The position numbers and the translations under genes are program-made. This document shows positions 1 to 10,789 of a DNA stretch of 64,000 nucleotides, in pieces; position 1 is the stretch's first letter; each line of letters starts with the position of its first letter. The stretch comes from Paraconiothyrium sp. Pb-2020 (lineage: Eukaryota > Ascomycota > Dothideomycetes > Pleosporales > Didymosphaeriaceae), in the NCBI GenBank assembly GCA_022419385.1, contig JAJUBI010000004.1, positions 1,612,001-1,676,000 on the forward strand, read 5' to 3'. The notes beneath the pieces are model-generated. The model did no database searches. It saw only the letters and a program-made list of their open reading frames with translations, and was not told where the DNA came from.

Positions 1-799
1 CTTAAGCATGTGAAATCTCAGGACGTTTGGAACGCAATATTCGGTATCTTGTTCCCAGAAGATTTCGAGTCCTCGTATCCCCCTCAATGTGTGTAATCGG
101 TAACCTTTTCCTTGATCCGGAACTCAACCTTCGCCTTGATTGGAGTATGCTGCTAACCTTCCACAATCCAGATCACATAGATACTCAGTTCATGCAATTC
201 TCCCACCAGTTCCAGGATTACTGGACTCAACGATCCCCAGATATTGTTCTTCGTCGCCTCGAACACACCTCCTTGAACAACCTTGCCATTGCGCAGTTTC
301 AGAACCTGAGTGACCATCTGGTTCAACTCGTCAACGAAATCAGTATTGACGTCATCAACTCGTTCCAACACCATGTTGCTCGTGTCAATCAAGACCATGG
401 AATATCGGGAGCGCCACATCCGTCGGTTACCGAAGCATCCCTGAACTTGGTTGCCAGCAACGATCAAGCGCATTCTGCAGATGCGTAAGGTCCACTGGCC
501 ATATTTTCGAACCCTTCAGTCGCGCCTCCGCACCCTAGCGAATCCCTGACAGACTATTTCGCCAATATATCATGCGTACTCAGGGCAATGATGCGACATG
601 GGCGCCTCCCATGAGCGATTTCGCGGGCTTTGAACATCTGCAATTGAACCTAGATGACGGTAATGGCGAGCATGGCAACCATGGCGGTGCGGCGGGAGAT
701 GATGCCGCGAAGCCACCCGAGTCAACATTCCCATCTGAGCAATTTACTTCCGATCTCAGCCCAGGGGATGATTGGGACCTTGTGTCGCGTTTCAAATAG
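1..799 (+). CDS. C2H2-type fungal protein, C-terminal part (5' end outside window)
   Basis: Proposed exons are 1-88, 172-484 and 553-799. Reading from base 1 gives a segment containing WNAIFGILFPEDFESSYPP. It resembles the conserved K-W-x-x-I-Y-x-I-L-F-P segment that follows the zinc-finger region in a large family of fungal C2H2-type proteins of unknown function. The intron at 89-171 has a GCTAAC branch site and restores a Tyr codon. The next exon carries the helical tail typical of the family (FSHQFQDYW...LVQLVNEIS). The last exon is less certain: its splice at 485-552 keeps the frame, but its branch site is weak, so the protein may instead stop at 488. The zinc fingers, if present, lie upstream of the window. 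The end is acidic and Gly/Asn-rich. Confidence 0.55.
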
Positions 800-1879
800 G
801 CGCGGCTGAAACTGGCTTGCACGATGTTATTCAAGCACAGGAAGTCTAGGAACTGAGTTAGCTCAATTTACATCATTCTCATTAGCGCGTCAAACAGGCT
901 CCTGGAAGTCGGGAATTCGGTTTAGCCCAATATCTCTTCACGACCACTTGCAATCCACGAACCAATTATTATAGGATCACTGTCGTCGCACGCACAGATA
1001 ATGAGACCCGTTCTTTTACTTTATCTATAGCAGATACCACCAATCAACATTTATGGTTCGTTACTTACGAGCATTACATGAACTACTGAAAAGCAAGTCG
1101 GGAGGACGATACCTAGCAGAGCCATCTTTATCGGCCAGGCCTAGGACTTCTGCCACACAACCATCTTACTTAACTAAACCCAATGCAGTTGATACTTTCC
1201 GTACAATATTCTCGACATTACGAACTCGAACGCATGCGCGGATGAAACGACTCTACGATGGCTGTGTTTTACAATTAAGATCCACTAATCTCCAAGCGCG
1301 ACGCCTGTCGGTGGTGATATACGCTTCTACAGATATATCCGGTCCTGATGTTGTTTTGCTACTAGCGCCGCTTTCGGGTCGTGAACCTAAGACTTGTTTC
1401 ACACGACCTGAAAACTCGTCTGATTGTTACCGAAACACGTAGCCGTGCTCAGATAGGTATGACCGTTTTCAAGACGAAGTTTCGATTGCACCCCTAACTT
1501 ACCACTCCGTTTACCGCATGTAGCTGCTTGTTCCTGCACCTCTCTTAGGCGTGACCGCCTTTGTAGCGATGAACTTTTTCAGTTGGCTACTGCTTGGAAC
1601 ACCAACTCTCCAATTACCTGTTTGTCGGCTCTCTCGTTCTCGCCCTATTTCTACTATGGTTCAATCCAGAGAGGCTTCGTTATTCTACTCGAGACGTCCA
1701 CGCTCATTGAGGTCCGATGTCTCTTCACTTGTTAACGCAAGCAACTAGTATGCTTGTCTTTAACAGTAGCACTCGAGAGCTGGGTTACCCGAAGATGATA
1801 GTTGACTCCGTGGCTGCAGATGGCATCATCGTTCATCCTGATGCGTGAATAAAAGGTGGAACGGGATGCCGGATGTTGA
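800..1879. other. Intergenic, nothing recognised
   Basis: An open frame of 129 codons at 1053-1442 (+) resembles no family I know and has no intron or coding signature that would support it. No repeat box or RNA gene is visible. Confidence 0.4.
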
Positions 1880-2943
1880 ATGAAAGAATCTTTCGAATTA
1901 CTAAACATGAATCCAAACACCCGTGGAGACGACCTCATCCTTTGTGCCTACAGTACATTTTCTGTAGCTGCTGTATTCGTTGGTCTTCGTATCTTTGTGC
2001 GATCAAAGCGTATTCACGCTTTAGGGAGTGACGATGCTTGCGTCGTGATGGCTCAGGTAGGTCTATTTATGGGGCCATTACAACATTATTTGATACTTTG
2101 AAAGATTGCCTCGCTTGTAAGCAGCATAAGCATCCACTTTCAGGTAGCAAAAGGTGGACTTGGCAGGAGCTATAGTACGTTGTCACAATCAGAGCTTTTG
2201 AATCTCGGAAAAGTCAGTAAGCCACTCAGAATTTTTGAGCGTGTTCCTGAATTCCTCTAGGGTACTTACATTAGTATTCTTGGGTACAATGTCTCATTGT
2301 GCTTTACCCAATTCTCAATCCTCATTCTTTGCTTTCGCATCTTACGGAACGGGAAGCGGCGAACAGCATTTTATCTTGTTCTTACCTTTCTTTCCCTCTA
2401 CACCATCTGGATAGTAGGCATAAGTATCGTGCCCTGCGTCCCGGTCTCTGGCTCGTGGGACCCCAGCGTCCGACGCTGGTGCATTCCAGGGACGCTCTCG
2501 GCGTACATCAATGCTGCGTTGAGTATCACTCTCCACTTCTTCGTTGTTCTACTGCCTGTCCCGGAATTTCTGGATCTACGAATTTCCAAGTGGAGCAAGG
2601 CGGGCTTATCATTCTTGTTTGCGTTGGGATTGTTGTGAGTGGAAGCCGCTAGTTCCATGCGAATGCTAGGTCTCTAACTAATAAACATGATGATAGTGTC
2701 TGCGTTGTATCAATCCTTCGGTTGAATTCCTTGCATGCTAGCGCAACCAAACACGATCCTAAGTATGATACTGCGATCGCCTTCTGGTCTACGATCGAAT
2801 GCAATTGCGCTATTATTGGATCATGTCTTCCCTCATTATACCCGATCATACCGTGGATATTTTCGACTAGGTTATTTTCGAAAGGGTTATTTTCGAAAGG
2901 GTTATTTTCGACTAGGTTGATCTCAACTGGGACGTCTTCTTAA
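1880..2943 (+). CDS. Rhodopsin-domain integral membrane protein (fungal SAT4-like family)
   Basis: Four exons (1880-2056, 2144-2212, 2261-2634, 2697-2943) join in phase to give 288 residues. The family is a fungal seven-helix membrane protein of unknown function with no retinal-binding role shown. Family marks are the first helix followed by the SDD motif, the KGGLGRSYSTLS loop, the helix FTQFSILILCFRIL, the LPVPEFLDLRISKWSKAG loop and the late segment VVSILRLNSL, then the IECNCAIIGSCLPSLYPII segment. Introns are 48-87 nt, and the last has a CTAACTAAT branch region. The ATG at 1880 is the first in frame before helix 1. Odd point: the extreme C-terminus is a 5-residue tandem repeat (LFSTR/LFSKG) encoded by a 15-bp minisatellite. 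Family call is secure; function is unknown. Confidence 0.85.
2859..2933 (+). repeat. 15-bp in-frame minisatellite in rhodopsin-domain gene
   Basis: Four good units and one degenerate unit of a 15-bp repeat (core ATTTTCGA, starts at 2859, 2874, 2889, 2904) encode a repeated LFS(T/K)(R/G) pentapeptide at the cytoplasmic C-terminus. Because 15 is divisible by 3, copy-number change would keep the frame. Confidence 0.85.
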
Positions 2944-3541
2944 TCAATCTGCTCCTCACAATAAAGCTGAGTTCTTCTAGAGAGCCAATAGAACAGCGGA
3001 TTCAATGTTGTAGACCTTAATTGTATAGTGTGCTGGACATAAGCCACACGTTCATAGCGTTAAGTATAGTTGATTGTCTTCTTCCAACTCGAAGGCTCCA
3101 AAATCTTTCAATATCAATATAGCAAGCATCTAATGGTGTGGCAAGTGCTTGTTGCATGCAGAGATTCAGTTCGCGACATTCAAAGCGCGAACAAATCAAG
3201 TTACAGAAGTAAGCTTGTACCATGAGGGGTTCCCAGACAGGTGCGCGGGACAGACCAATGCTACCAATAGTACTTAATACCACTGTGACTGTACGACGGC
3301 TTGTCGTGCACGGCTCACATGATGCACAAGCTGTGTTAGAATAGACACCTGGATAGACCGTGCATGGCAAACCGTAGTACAATTGAATTTCCAGTATACG
3401 CGATCGCTCTCAGCCCACTAATCGCTCGCAAACCACCGATTATTGGCATCGACTCGTCGCCAAGTCGAGAGAATCATTTATCCCCACCGTCTCCGCTATC
3501 CGACAGCTTACCACCCTCGCTCTCGCCTGCTTCCCGCCAAC
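2944..3541. other. Intergenic between rhodopsin-domain gene and DHCR24-like gene
   Basis: Holds the 3' flank of the upstream gene and presumably the promoter of the downstream gene. The antisense open frame at 3017-3382 has no family likeness and no splice context. Confidence 0.4.
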
Positions 3542-5208
3542 ATGGCACCTCACGAAGAAGCGGTTGCTCGCATCTCAGCAACAGTTAAGGACCTCTTCAA
3601 CCGCAAAAAATCCTTTCGTATATTCCATGGATCTACTAACAGCACGAGGCCAGCTCATGATAATAACACTGTCGATATTAGTTCACTTTCTAATCTCTTG
3701 AAGGTGGATATAAAATTCAAGACAACAATGGTTGAACCAAATGTGCCCATGGACAAGCTGGTCAAAACCACTCTGGCTCATGGTATGATTCCGCCCATTG
3801 TTATGGAATTTCCGGGCATCACTGTGGGCGGTGGATATGCCGGATCGGCCGGAGAAAGCAGCTCATTCAAGTACGGGTATTTCAGTGAGACTGGCAAATC
3901 AGTTGAAATGGTTCTTGGGAACGGAGAGGTATGCTTCATTCTTGTGCCACTTCGTGAATACCTCGGATTATTCAACGTCCGAAGCTATTGACTGACTATG
4001 TTGCAGTAAGTGCCTGTTCTAACACTTGCCGTCATATGCCTCTTACTTGTCTATTGACCGACATTGCTGCTAACCTCGCGTCCTTATCTAGGGTGATCGC
4101 CGCTTCTAATTCTGTAAATGCCGAACTATTCCACGGAGCCGCAGGTGCGCTCGGGACCCTTGATATAATAACCAAGCTTGAATTGAGTCTAATACCAGCA
4201 AAACGCTTTGTCAAAGTAATCTACCACCCGTTCCAGAACACTCGCGACACGATCGCTGCTGTCCAAGGCGCGACTAATAGGCCCGATAACGATTATGTGG
4301 ACGCCATCCTATTTTCGCATACCCATGGAATCCTGATGACCGGCCAGCTAGTCGACGAACTCCCACCATATACCCACCCTAAGACTTTTAGTGGACCGTG
4401 GGACCCGTGGTTCTACCTTCACACAAAGAACAAGCCCCTTGACCGAACGTCGGTGGACTACATACCCATAGCTGAATATCTGTTCCGATACGATCGGGGA
4501 GGCTTCTGGGTCGGCAAGCAAGCATTCGACTACTTTCGTCTGCCGTTCAACCGTTTCACGCGGTGGCTCCTCGATGATTTCTTGCATACGCGGATGATGT
4601 ATCGGGCTTTGAGTGGGAGTGACATGTCATCTACGATCATGATACAAGATCTTTCGCTACCCTACGACACAGTGGAAGAGTTTGTTGAGTACACAGTGCA
4701 GGAGCTTGCAATCTGGCCATTATGGCTATGTCCTCTGCGTGCAGTTCAACCACCGACATTTCACCCCTGCAGTGTTGATCCTGAAGACAGCGGGTCGCTC
4801 AAGCCCATGCTCAATATCGGCCTGTGGGGGTCTGCATCCAAAGATATCGAGAAGTTCATAGAGTAGAACCGGCATCTCGAGGCGCGACTTACCGGACTAG
4901 GCGGCCGTAAGGTCCTCTACTCGCATACTTACTATGAGGAAAAGGAGTTTTGGGAGTTGTATAATAAGGACTGGTACCAGGCGTTGCGACAACGCTACTG
5001 TGCCATGGAATTGCCTAGTGTCTATGACAAGGTCAAAATTGACGTTGTTCGGCAATTAGCTGTACAGAAATTACCATGGATCCGCAGAATGAAGTATTCA
5101 TGGTCTTGGGCAGGGTTCTTGGGTATATGGTATGCAATTCAGAGCAAGGACTACCTCCTCCACAAGCGATTGGGGTGGATGAGGTCCGAGCCAGAAAGGA
5201 AAGAGTGA
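3542..5208 (+). pseudogene. DHCR24/Delta(24)-sterol reductase-like FAD oxidoreductase with one in-frame stop
   Basis: Exons 3542-3927 and 4092-5208 give 501 codons, the usual length of the family. Relatives of this FAD-binding (VAO-type) reductase reduce the sterol side-chain double bond, and fungal homologues also occur in secondary-metabolite clusters. The N-terminus (HEEAVARISATVKDLF...FHGSTNSTR) and the FAD-domain stretch VMEFPGITVGGGYAGSAGES are typical, as are AELFHGAAGALGTLDIIT and the C-terminal GGRKVLYSHTYYEEKEFW. Codon 387 (4864-4866) is TAG, after which the same frame runs on with family-like sequence to TGA at 5206-5208. Everything else looks intact, so this is a recent nonsense mutation, a sequencing error or read-through. 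The two exons are separated by a stwintron (separate entry). Substrate cannot be told from sequence. Confidence 0.8.
3928..4091 (+). other. Spliceosomal twin intron (stwintron) in the DHCR24-like gene
   Basis: No single GT-AG intron keeps the frame here. Removing an internal intron (3929-4006, GTATGC...TTGCAG with a CTGAC branch region) joins G3928 to TAAGTG at 4007. This creates a canonical GTAAGT donor for an outer intron that ends at ATCTAG (4091), with a GCTAAC branch near 4069. The exons then join as GA|G and read GEVIAASN, exactly as in homologues. This is the class in which the inner intron interrupts the outer 5' splice site after its first base. Confidence 0.75.
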
Positions 5209-6054
5209 GCATGAGAACCTTGACTCTATCAGCTGTGTAGTTTAGTTTGGTACGCGTGACTTCGCGGGCTAGGCGCACACCAGGGTAGGAGCTATAAAGA
5301 AGTGAGCAGACCTCAGCGCCGAGTGCTGGAGCCCCTGTATCGAGGTATGATCTGGTGCACTGCATCTTTAGCCCCGACGAGCAGATCTCCGTGCCTGTGT
5401 CACGTAATTTTCTATCTCTACCACTGGTGTACTCTTGCCAACGTGCGAACAGATGTTACATAATTTCGCGTTACAAAGTCACCAATACCCAACCTATATG
5501 GCTTTACCCAATAATTACACCAGGGCACTTCCTTCCAATGCGGACATCTACTAGCGGATGAACATGTAGCACTTGATGCCTGTGTCTCAACCCGTGTACC
5601 ACGAGCAACTAGTTGGTCCCTAGCCTAATTATCCGTGAATCTGTATGAGCGAGAGAGACCTTCACTGTGACCCTAGCGTAGACGGGTAGTCAGGTCGTTA
5701 AGTTCGTTCATTCCTCGCTTCCGCGTGTCGGCAAAGGAAATTTGACGCTTCACGGCAGCCTACTCGCTGCATGCGTTGGGTAAAGTAATTCCATCGACGA
5801 GCTTAGTGATCTCATGTCAGAAAATGCCCCAGGTGCACTGCAATCTTAGCCCACACGAGCAGTCTTCTACTGTTCTACCGTCCGTCTGTAATCATCAATG
5901 GTTGCCTCTGATCGGGGAAGACGGGCACAGGCCGGCAAATTGACACTGCAATTTTGAGTCCGCGATTCTTGTCTCATACTAGAAACCCTTCCAGGCTAGT
6001 ATACCTAGACTAAAACTATCATATTATAGAAGTGTTATATAACAGTTCTACTAT
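5209..6054. repeat. Intergenic with three dispersed box A copies
   Basis: No gene is recognised. Three copies of the box A motif of the 15.6-22.6 kb repeat family occur here in + orientation: 5358-5384 (well conserved apart from one base missing in TGCATCTTTAG), 5836-5864 (well conserved) and 5944-5966 (degenerate). Bases 6000-6055 are AT-rich. Confidence 0.7.
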
Positions 6055-8095
6055 TTAGCAAGCAAAAGCTTTCGAAACAATCCCAGCCTTATATGCGTCA
6101 ATAATACTCTGAACTGTTGTGTATGTCCCCGCGATTGTAATAAAGATGCCAAGGACAATAGTAAAGACGTGTAGCGCGATTATAGCCATTATGCCCTTTG
6201 TTCGAGGATTGTTGCGGCACATGTAGAGCCCCATGGAGGCTGGTATAACAAGCTAGAATCTCTTCGTTAGCAAACGCCTTGTCGTGCTTGATAAACTGGC
6301 TTACACATGTGGGAGCACAACACAGAGAGCCGATCAGTCCGATCAGGTAGCTAAAAAATGGAATGGCTTCCGCAATAATGAATGAAAGGGCCGTGATACC
6401 AAAGGTCGATCCACTAGCATGATATCAGCATCGACTCAGTATACAAGACAAGGAATAAAACTTGGAGTACTCACAGCCACGTGACCCAGTGCGTCATTGT
6501 GCTGCTCTGTAGATGTTCGGAATTGCGAAGAATACGAACAAGGAGCTACGCGTCTCATTAGCGTCACCCTGGCCGTCTACTCCATAACAATGGCTACTCA
6601 CAAATTTGGCGGCAAGATGGACCCACAGTGTGGAAGTCATGATGAAGCCCGGAATGGAGATACTATATGCAATCTTCTCAATCGTTCCTCCTGCGCTCGC
6701 CAAAGATGGACTCGCAACGTATTGGCCACAGTAACTGGGATCTATCATCAGCAAATGCATCTTATCAAATGCTTCCCGAGGGATGTTTACATGTATACGG
6801 TGAGGCCGAAAGAGACATAGCAAGCTAGGAGAAATGCTTGTGATGAAAACAGGGCTTTCGGAAAAGATCGGGGATTTTTCATCTCGGCAATGACAGGCAT
6901 GAAGGTTGGGGTAGATCCGAAACCAGCTGCACACTGGTCAGTAAACACGAATCGATGCTAGCGTCAATGCTTGCATGTCGAGCTCACCAAATAGATTGAT
7001 AGTAGCAGTTAATCCTGTCACAAATCCAGGAGCACCAACTGCGATCACCCCTAGATCAAGAGGACCAGTCTGTGGAGCAGCAGCTGGTCGATCGACTTGG
7101 GTGACGCCCACGCTGTGATCGAAGAGAAGGATTAGCCTGATACTAGTAGTTTCAATGCTTTCACTTACACGACAATAAAAACAGCCGTGAATATGGAGGC
7201 GAATCCGATCCAGGTCAGAATGGCCAGCCTGCCGAGCGTCTGGATACTGGCACATATCGCGGTGCAAATTGCTGCAGTCATGGTCCAGACGACCATGCAC
7301 ACTTTACCATTTGCGAGAATCTTGAAGCCTTGCGCCAGTCCGATGAACCCAGAGCCCGTTGCTAGACTGAGTATGTCAGCATGTGTTTGTGTTTTATGGG
7401 ACGGGAGCAGATGCGTACACCCATGTCAAGAGAAACAGGCCACCGGCAACCTCTCGCGCAATCGGCCCTCCCATGACGGCAGCCGCATCAGCGATACTGT
7501 GAACTCCGCGATAACGGTTTCGAAAAATGTACATGATGTAGGCATAATCTGGTTAAAAAGAGAGTGTTAGCGTGAGATTCACTTATTTGGCTTGAAAACT
7601 GCGAATGGATGGCACGTACAGGTCGTCAACGAGCCCCAGCAGACAAGGAGTATGACACCAGGGCCGTAGCCTACCACATTTAGGGCAGAGGGAATAGCCA
7701 ATACACCAGTTGCGAAACAGAGCTTCATCAATATAATGCCTGCTCGAATCCTGGACAAGAGCACGGATACGTAAGTATTCATCAAGCAAACAGCGCAAGT
7801 CCAGAATGCAGCTTACCAACCAAGTGCGCGGTATTCAGCATGTCCAACGTCACTCCTGAAGACTTCTCCCTCTTCTTCTACGACTTCCCCCTTGAGGTTC
7901 TCATCGGCAGTAGCTTGGCGGTCAAGTGTCTCAAGTGCAATCTTGTCGGCCGCAGCTCCGTCCGAACGTGGCGTTGAAGAATATATGGGGAACAACTGAT
8001 CAGGGAATAGATGTGTAAGAGGAGGTTTGAAGTATTGCTGCGAGGACTCAAGTTCTAGGATATCGTTCGAGCCGTACCTTTATGCCTATCGCCAT
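6055..8095 (-). CDS. AAAP-family amino acid transporter (Aa_trans)
   Basis: Eleven exons on the minus strand (8095-8078, 7995-7817, 7750-7620, 7548-7419, 7366-7169, 7112-6988, 6926-6791, 6734-6602, 6545-6475, 6413-6305, 6252-6055) join in phase to 475 residues, normal for the family. It is a multi-pass permease of the amino acid/auxin permease superfamily, likely a plasma-membrane proton/amino-acid symporter close to the fungal neutral amino acid (MTR-like) group. Family sequence includes YRALGWIRAGIILMKLCFAT, GVLAIPSALNVVGYGPGVI, RYRGVHSIADAAAVMGG, DRPAAAPQTGPLDLG, FMPVIAEMKNPRSFPKAL and LIGLIGSLC. The short first exon (MAIGIK) is inferred from a GTACGG donor and is the least certain part. 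The gene converges toward the DHCR24-like gene and follows the amidase on the same strand. Confidence 0.85.
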
Positions 8096-8509
8096 GCATG
8101 CCTCTTTCTACACGATTCATGAGGGGGTCGCAGATATCCGACGGGGAGACAAGAGACGATCTGGACTACGTATTAGCGGGGTCCCCGCAAAGAATGAGGA
8201 AGCGACTTGATCGGAACTTCCAGGATCCTCGAGACGAGTAGCCAATGACGATGCGTCGCATTTTTGCTATCGAACCCACTTTCGCGATAAACCGACGCTA
8301 GCAAATTTCCGACGCTAATCGAGGTGCTAGTGTCAAAGTGAATGCGTGGATAATCCTTCCCCTTGCAACGATAAAAGCCAGCTATACCGTAGCGGAAAAG
8401 TATTTGACTCTCACATAATCACGGCATTGCTTATCTGATTCAATTATCGAGATGCAGTGATTGATGTTATCTTGATCATTGACAAAGCTTGCGGGACGAT
8501 AGTACGGCG
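8096..8509. other. Intergenic between transporter start and amidase 3' end
   Basis: Holds the transporter promoter and the amidase 3' flank. No repeat box, RNA gene or recognisable coding exon is seen. Confidence 0.4.
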
Positions 8510-10591
8510 TTATAGAATACCCAACCACCCTGAAGGACGACCGTTTGCACATGACCTTGCTAGTATAGTCACCAATGTCGCATCTCGAGCCACTGGTTCT
8601 TTAGTCTGTGATCTCTCATCTCTTGCGATAGGTCGCTTCGTGGTCGTGGTGGCTTCAAAACGATACAATACGGCGCTACCGGATGCTTCACCTTGCGATT
8701 CCACCTTGACATTCTCCGGCTGTACTAGCACATCATTCACCGTCAACTCTAGCCGAGGAAGAATGTTGTTGCTGGCCAATCCAGTCACAGTTATTGTTCC
8801 TTCAATGAGCAGTCGAAGTAGAGTGTCAGCTTGCCCCAAATCTGGCTCAAGCAAACACTTAGTGACAGCCAAGCCCGGTCGGGATGAGCTCCATATGCTG
8901 TCAGAGTGATCCGAACCTATGATATCCGATGGCAGCGCAGGGGTGAGGGGAGGTGGCCTTCGCATGTGCGTTTTTTTCTCGTATGCGTTGCCATATGCCA
9001 GCAGGTTCGCATCGTCGTTCGCCTTGCCGGCGAACGTTATATTGACAGGCATCATTTTATGCTTCATGATGCCCATAGGAATTGACACAGTTGGCACACC
9101 CAGGTGCCGTAAGGCTCTGTTCCCGTTGCTGTAGAAAACGCCGTTGCGCCGAGCATAAGCTGCACTTTCTGGATTAATGTCCGCGTCCGCAGCACCAACA
9201 TCACCTGCAGCAGGAAAGACAACACATTGACACCCAATCGAATCGAGCCAATCTTCGAGTAAGCACTTTCGCATGCCTTCGAGTGCTAAAAGGGCTGCAT
9301 CAAGATGAGTTGTCTCGTAGACGGGTGCCTCGGCTATGTACTCCGCCAACTGAGAGTACCTAATTGCATTGCTTCGATCAATGACTGTCAGCTCAGCAGC
9401 AGTCCGTAAACTCTCGGGATAGATGCTAAGGGGGCCGACGGAGGAAAGGTCAGGGAAATTGGGATCGGCGTTTCTCCGTAGAAATTGATCCCAGCCGTGG
9501 GCAACTAGCGGGCCTCTTTCTGCTATGTGCCAGTTTGTCGGTAGCCGTGGGCATTCCTTTGGCAGGAGCTGCGGGTTCTCGTATGCTGTGACGATAGGAA
9601 AGTCTGGTACAATGATAACTTCGGCACCCAAAGACTCCAGGTCCCGTCTTGCCTGCTCCCAGAGCTCAAGTACTTCTGGTGAAGTTGTAACGGGGGCTGC
9701 ACCCATGGGTGCAGGGCCGCCAACGTACATGTGCGGAACAGCGATTTTTAGACCTGAAAGTGAGGTACATTCTTGTATATCGCGACGATTGCGAGTTGAG
9801 GTGGTCCAGGATGATTCTAGTTGGATGAATGGCTGGTTGCGCCAGAAATCGCCTTCAGTAACCGGATCATCAGCCGCGATAACTTCGAGTAGCTTCAACA
9901 TATCACCCATACATCGAGTGTGTGGAACTACCACGTCGCATGTTGGGTAAAGAGGCCAGTTGCCGCGAATCGAAATACCGCCACGGGAGGGCGTATAGGC
10001 GACAACGGCGTTGTTTGAGGCAGGGGCTCTGCCTGAGGATACCGTCTCCTCACCCAGCCCAAAAGCACTCAGAGATGCCGCAGTCGAGACTGCCGAGCCG
10101 TTGGAAGACCCTGACCAGAAGGCAGCTGCCAAGAACTGCGGGTTATAAGGGCTTTCGGCTCTCCCGTATATGCCTCTTTGCATTCCGCCATATGCCATAG
10201 GAGGCATATTTGTGCGGCCTAGAAGCACCCCGCCAGCATTGCGAATGGCACCGACCGTGAAAGCATCATCCTGAGCGACCAATTTTGCGAATGCTGGTGA
10301 ACCACACGCGACAGTCATGCCGCGAACGCTGAAGCTGTCCTTAACAGTATAGGGTATGCCTTCGAGTGGACGAACAGGGAGGCCAGCAGCGCGCCTATCA
10401 TCTGAGGCTGCGGCCTCATCGAAAACAGCGGTATTAAGCAGTGGAATCGAATTGAGAGAAACGCCATGGCAGTCGTATGCGCTGATACGTCTCAGGTAGC
10501 GAGCAACAAGCTCTACACTGGTAATCCTTCCAGAAGCGAGTGCTGATTGTAAATCTTCAATTGTGGCTTCGACGAGACTGAAAGTGGACAT
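8510..10591 (-). CDS. Amidase-signature family hydrolase with C-terminal extension
   Basis: An intronless frame of 693 residues. The amidase-signature catalytic set is visible: Lys84 in YTVKDSF, the cis-serine region SSNGS at about 162-166, and the nucleophile Ser186 in TVSSGRAPAS (four residues before Pro190, as in other family members). These enzymes hydrolyse carboxamides through a Ser-cisSer-Lys triad. The signature has SSNGS rather than the common SSGGS, typical of a fungal subclade. The core ends near residue 550; about 140 further residues do not look like amidase and match nothing I know. The start is the ATG at 10591, just before the family's first helix (VEATIEDLQSAL). It shares a 198-bp divergent promoter with the HRI1-like gene. 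The neighbouring transporter and regulator fit a catabolic role (inference). Confidence 0.88.
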   Translation of the reverse strand: MSTFSLVEATIEDLQSALASGRITSVELVARYLRRISAYDCHGVSLNSIPLLNTAVFDEAAASDDRRAAGLPVRPLEGIPYTVKDSFSVRGMTVACGSPAFAKLVAQDDAFTVGAIRNAGGVLLGRTNMPPMAYGGMQRGIYGRAESPYNPQFLAAAFWSGSSNGSAVSTAASLSAFGLGEETVSSGRAPASNNAVVAYTPSRGGISIRGNWPLYPTCDVVVPHTRCMGDMLKLLEVIAADDPVTEGDFWRNQPFIQLESSWTTSTRNRRDIQECTSLSGLKIAVPHMYVGGPAPMGAAPVTTSPEVLELWEQARRDLESLGAEVIIVPDFPIVTAYENPQLLPKECPRLPTNWHIAERGPLVAHGWDQFLRRNADPNFPDLSSVGPLSIYPESLRTAAELTVIDRSNAIRYSQLAEYIAEAPVYETTHLDAALLALEGMRKCLLEDWLDSIGCQCVVFPAAGDVGAADADINPESAAYARRNGVFYSNGNRALRHLGVPTVSIPMGIMKHKMMPVNITFAGKANDDANLLAYGNAYEKKTHMRRPPPLTPALPSDIIGSDHSDSIWSSSRPGLAVTKCLLEPDLGQADTLLRLLIEGTITVTGLASNNILPRLELTVNDVLVQPENVKVESQGEASGSAVLYRFEATTTTKRPIARDERSQTKEPVARDATLVTILARSCANGRPSGWLGIL

Positions 10592-10789
10592 TTTTGGGGC
10601 CTGTAATTCGGACGTGATGAGCTGTGTGTAGTATTTCTGATGCTATGCTGGCTTGTTTAAATTGTCGCATGCAACCGACTGCCACTTCGCGAAATCCCGA
10701 CGCGAAGCCCCACTTGATAGCTTATATCTCTGTCTTAAACCCAAGATCAGCATTCGCAATACAACACATCTCAAAATTCCAACGGAACC
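10592..10789. promoter_or_regulatory. Short divergent promoter between amidase and HRI1-like gene
   Basis: Only 198 bp separate the two start codons, so the two genes probably share control elements. No specific binding site can be named with confidence. Confidence 0.45.

Noticed and set aside
3017..3382. 121-codon minus-strand frame
   Set aside because: No similarity to known families and no supporting splice or start context.
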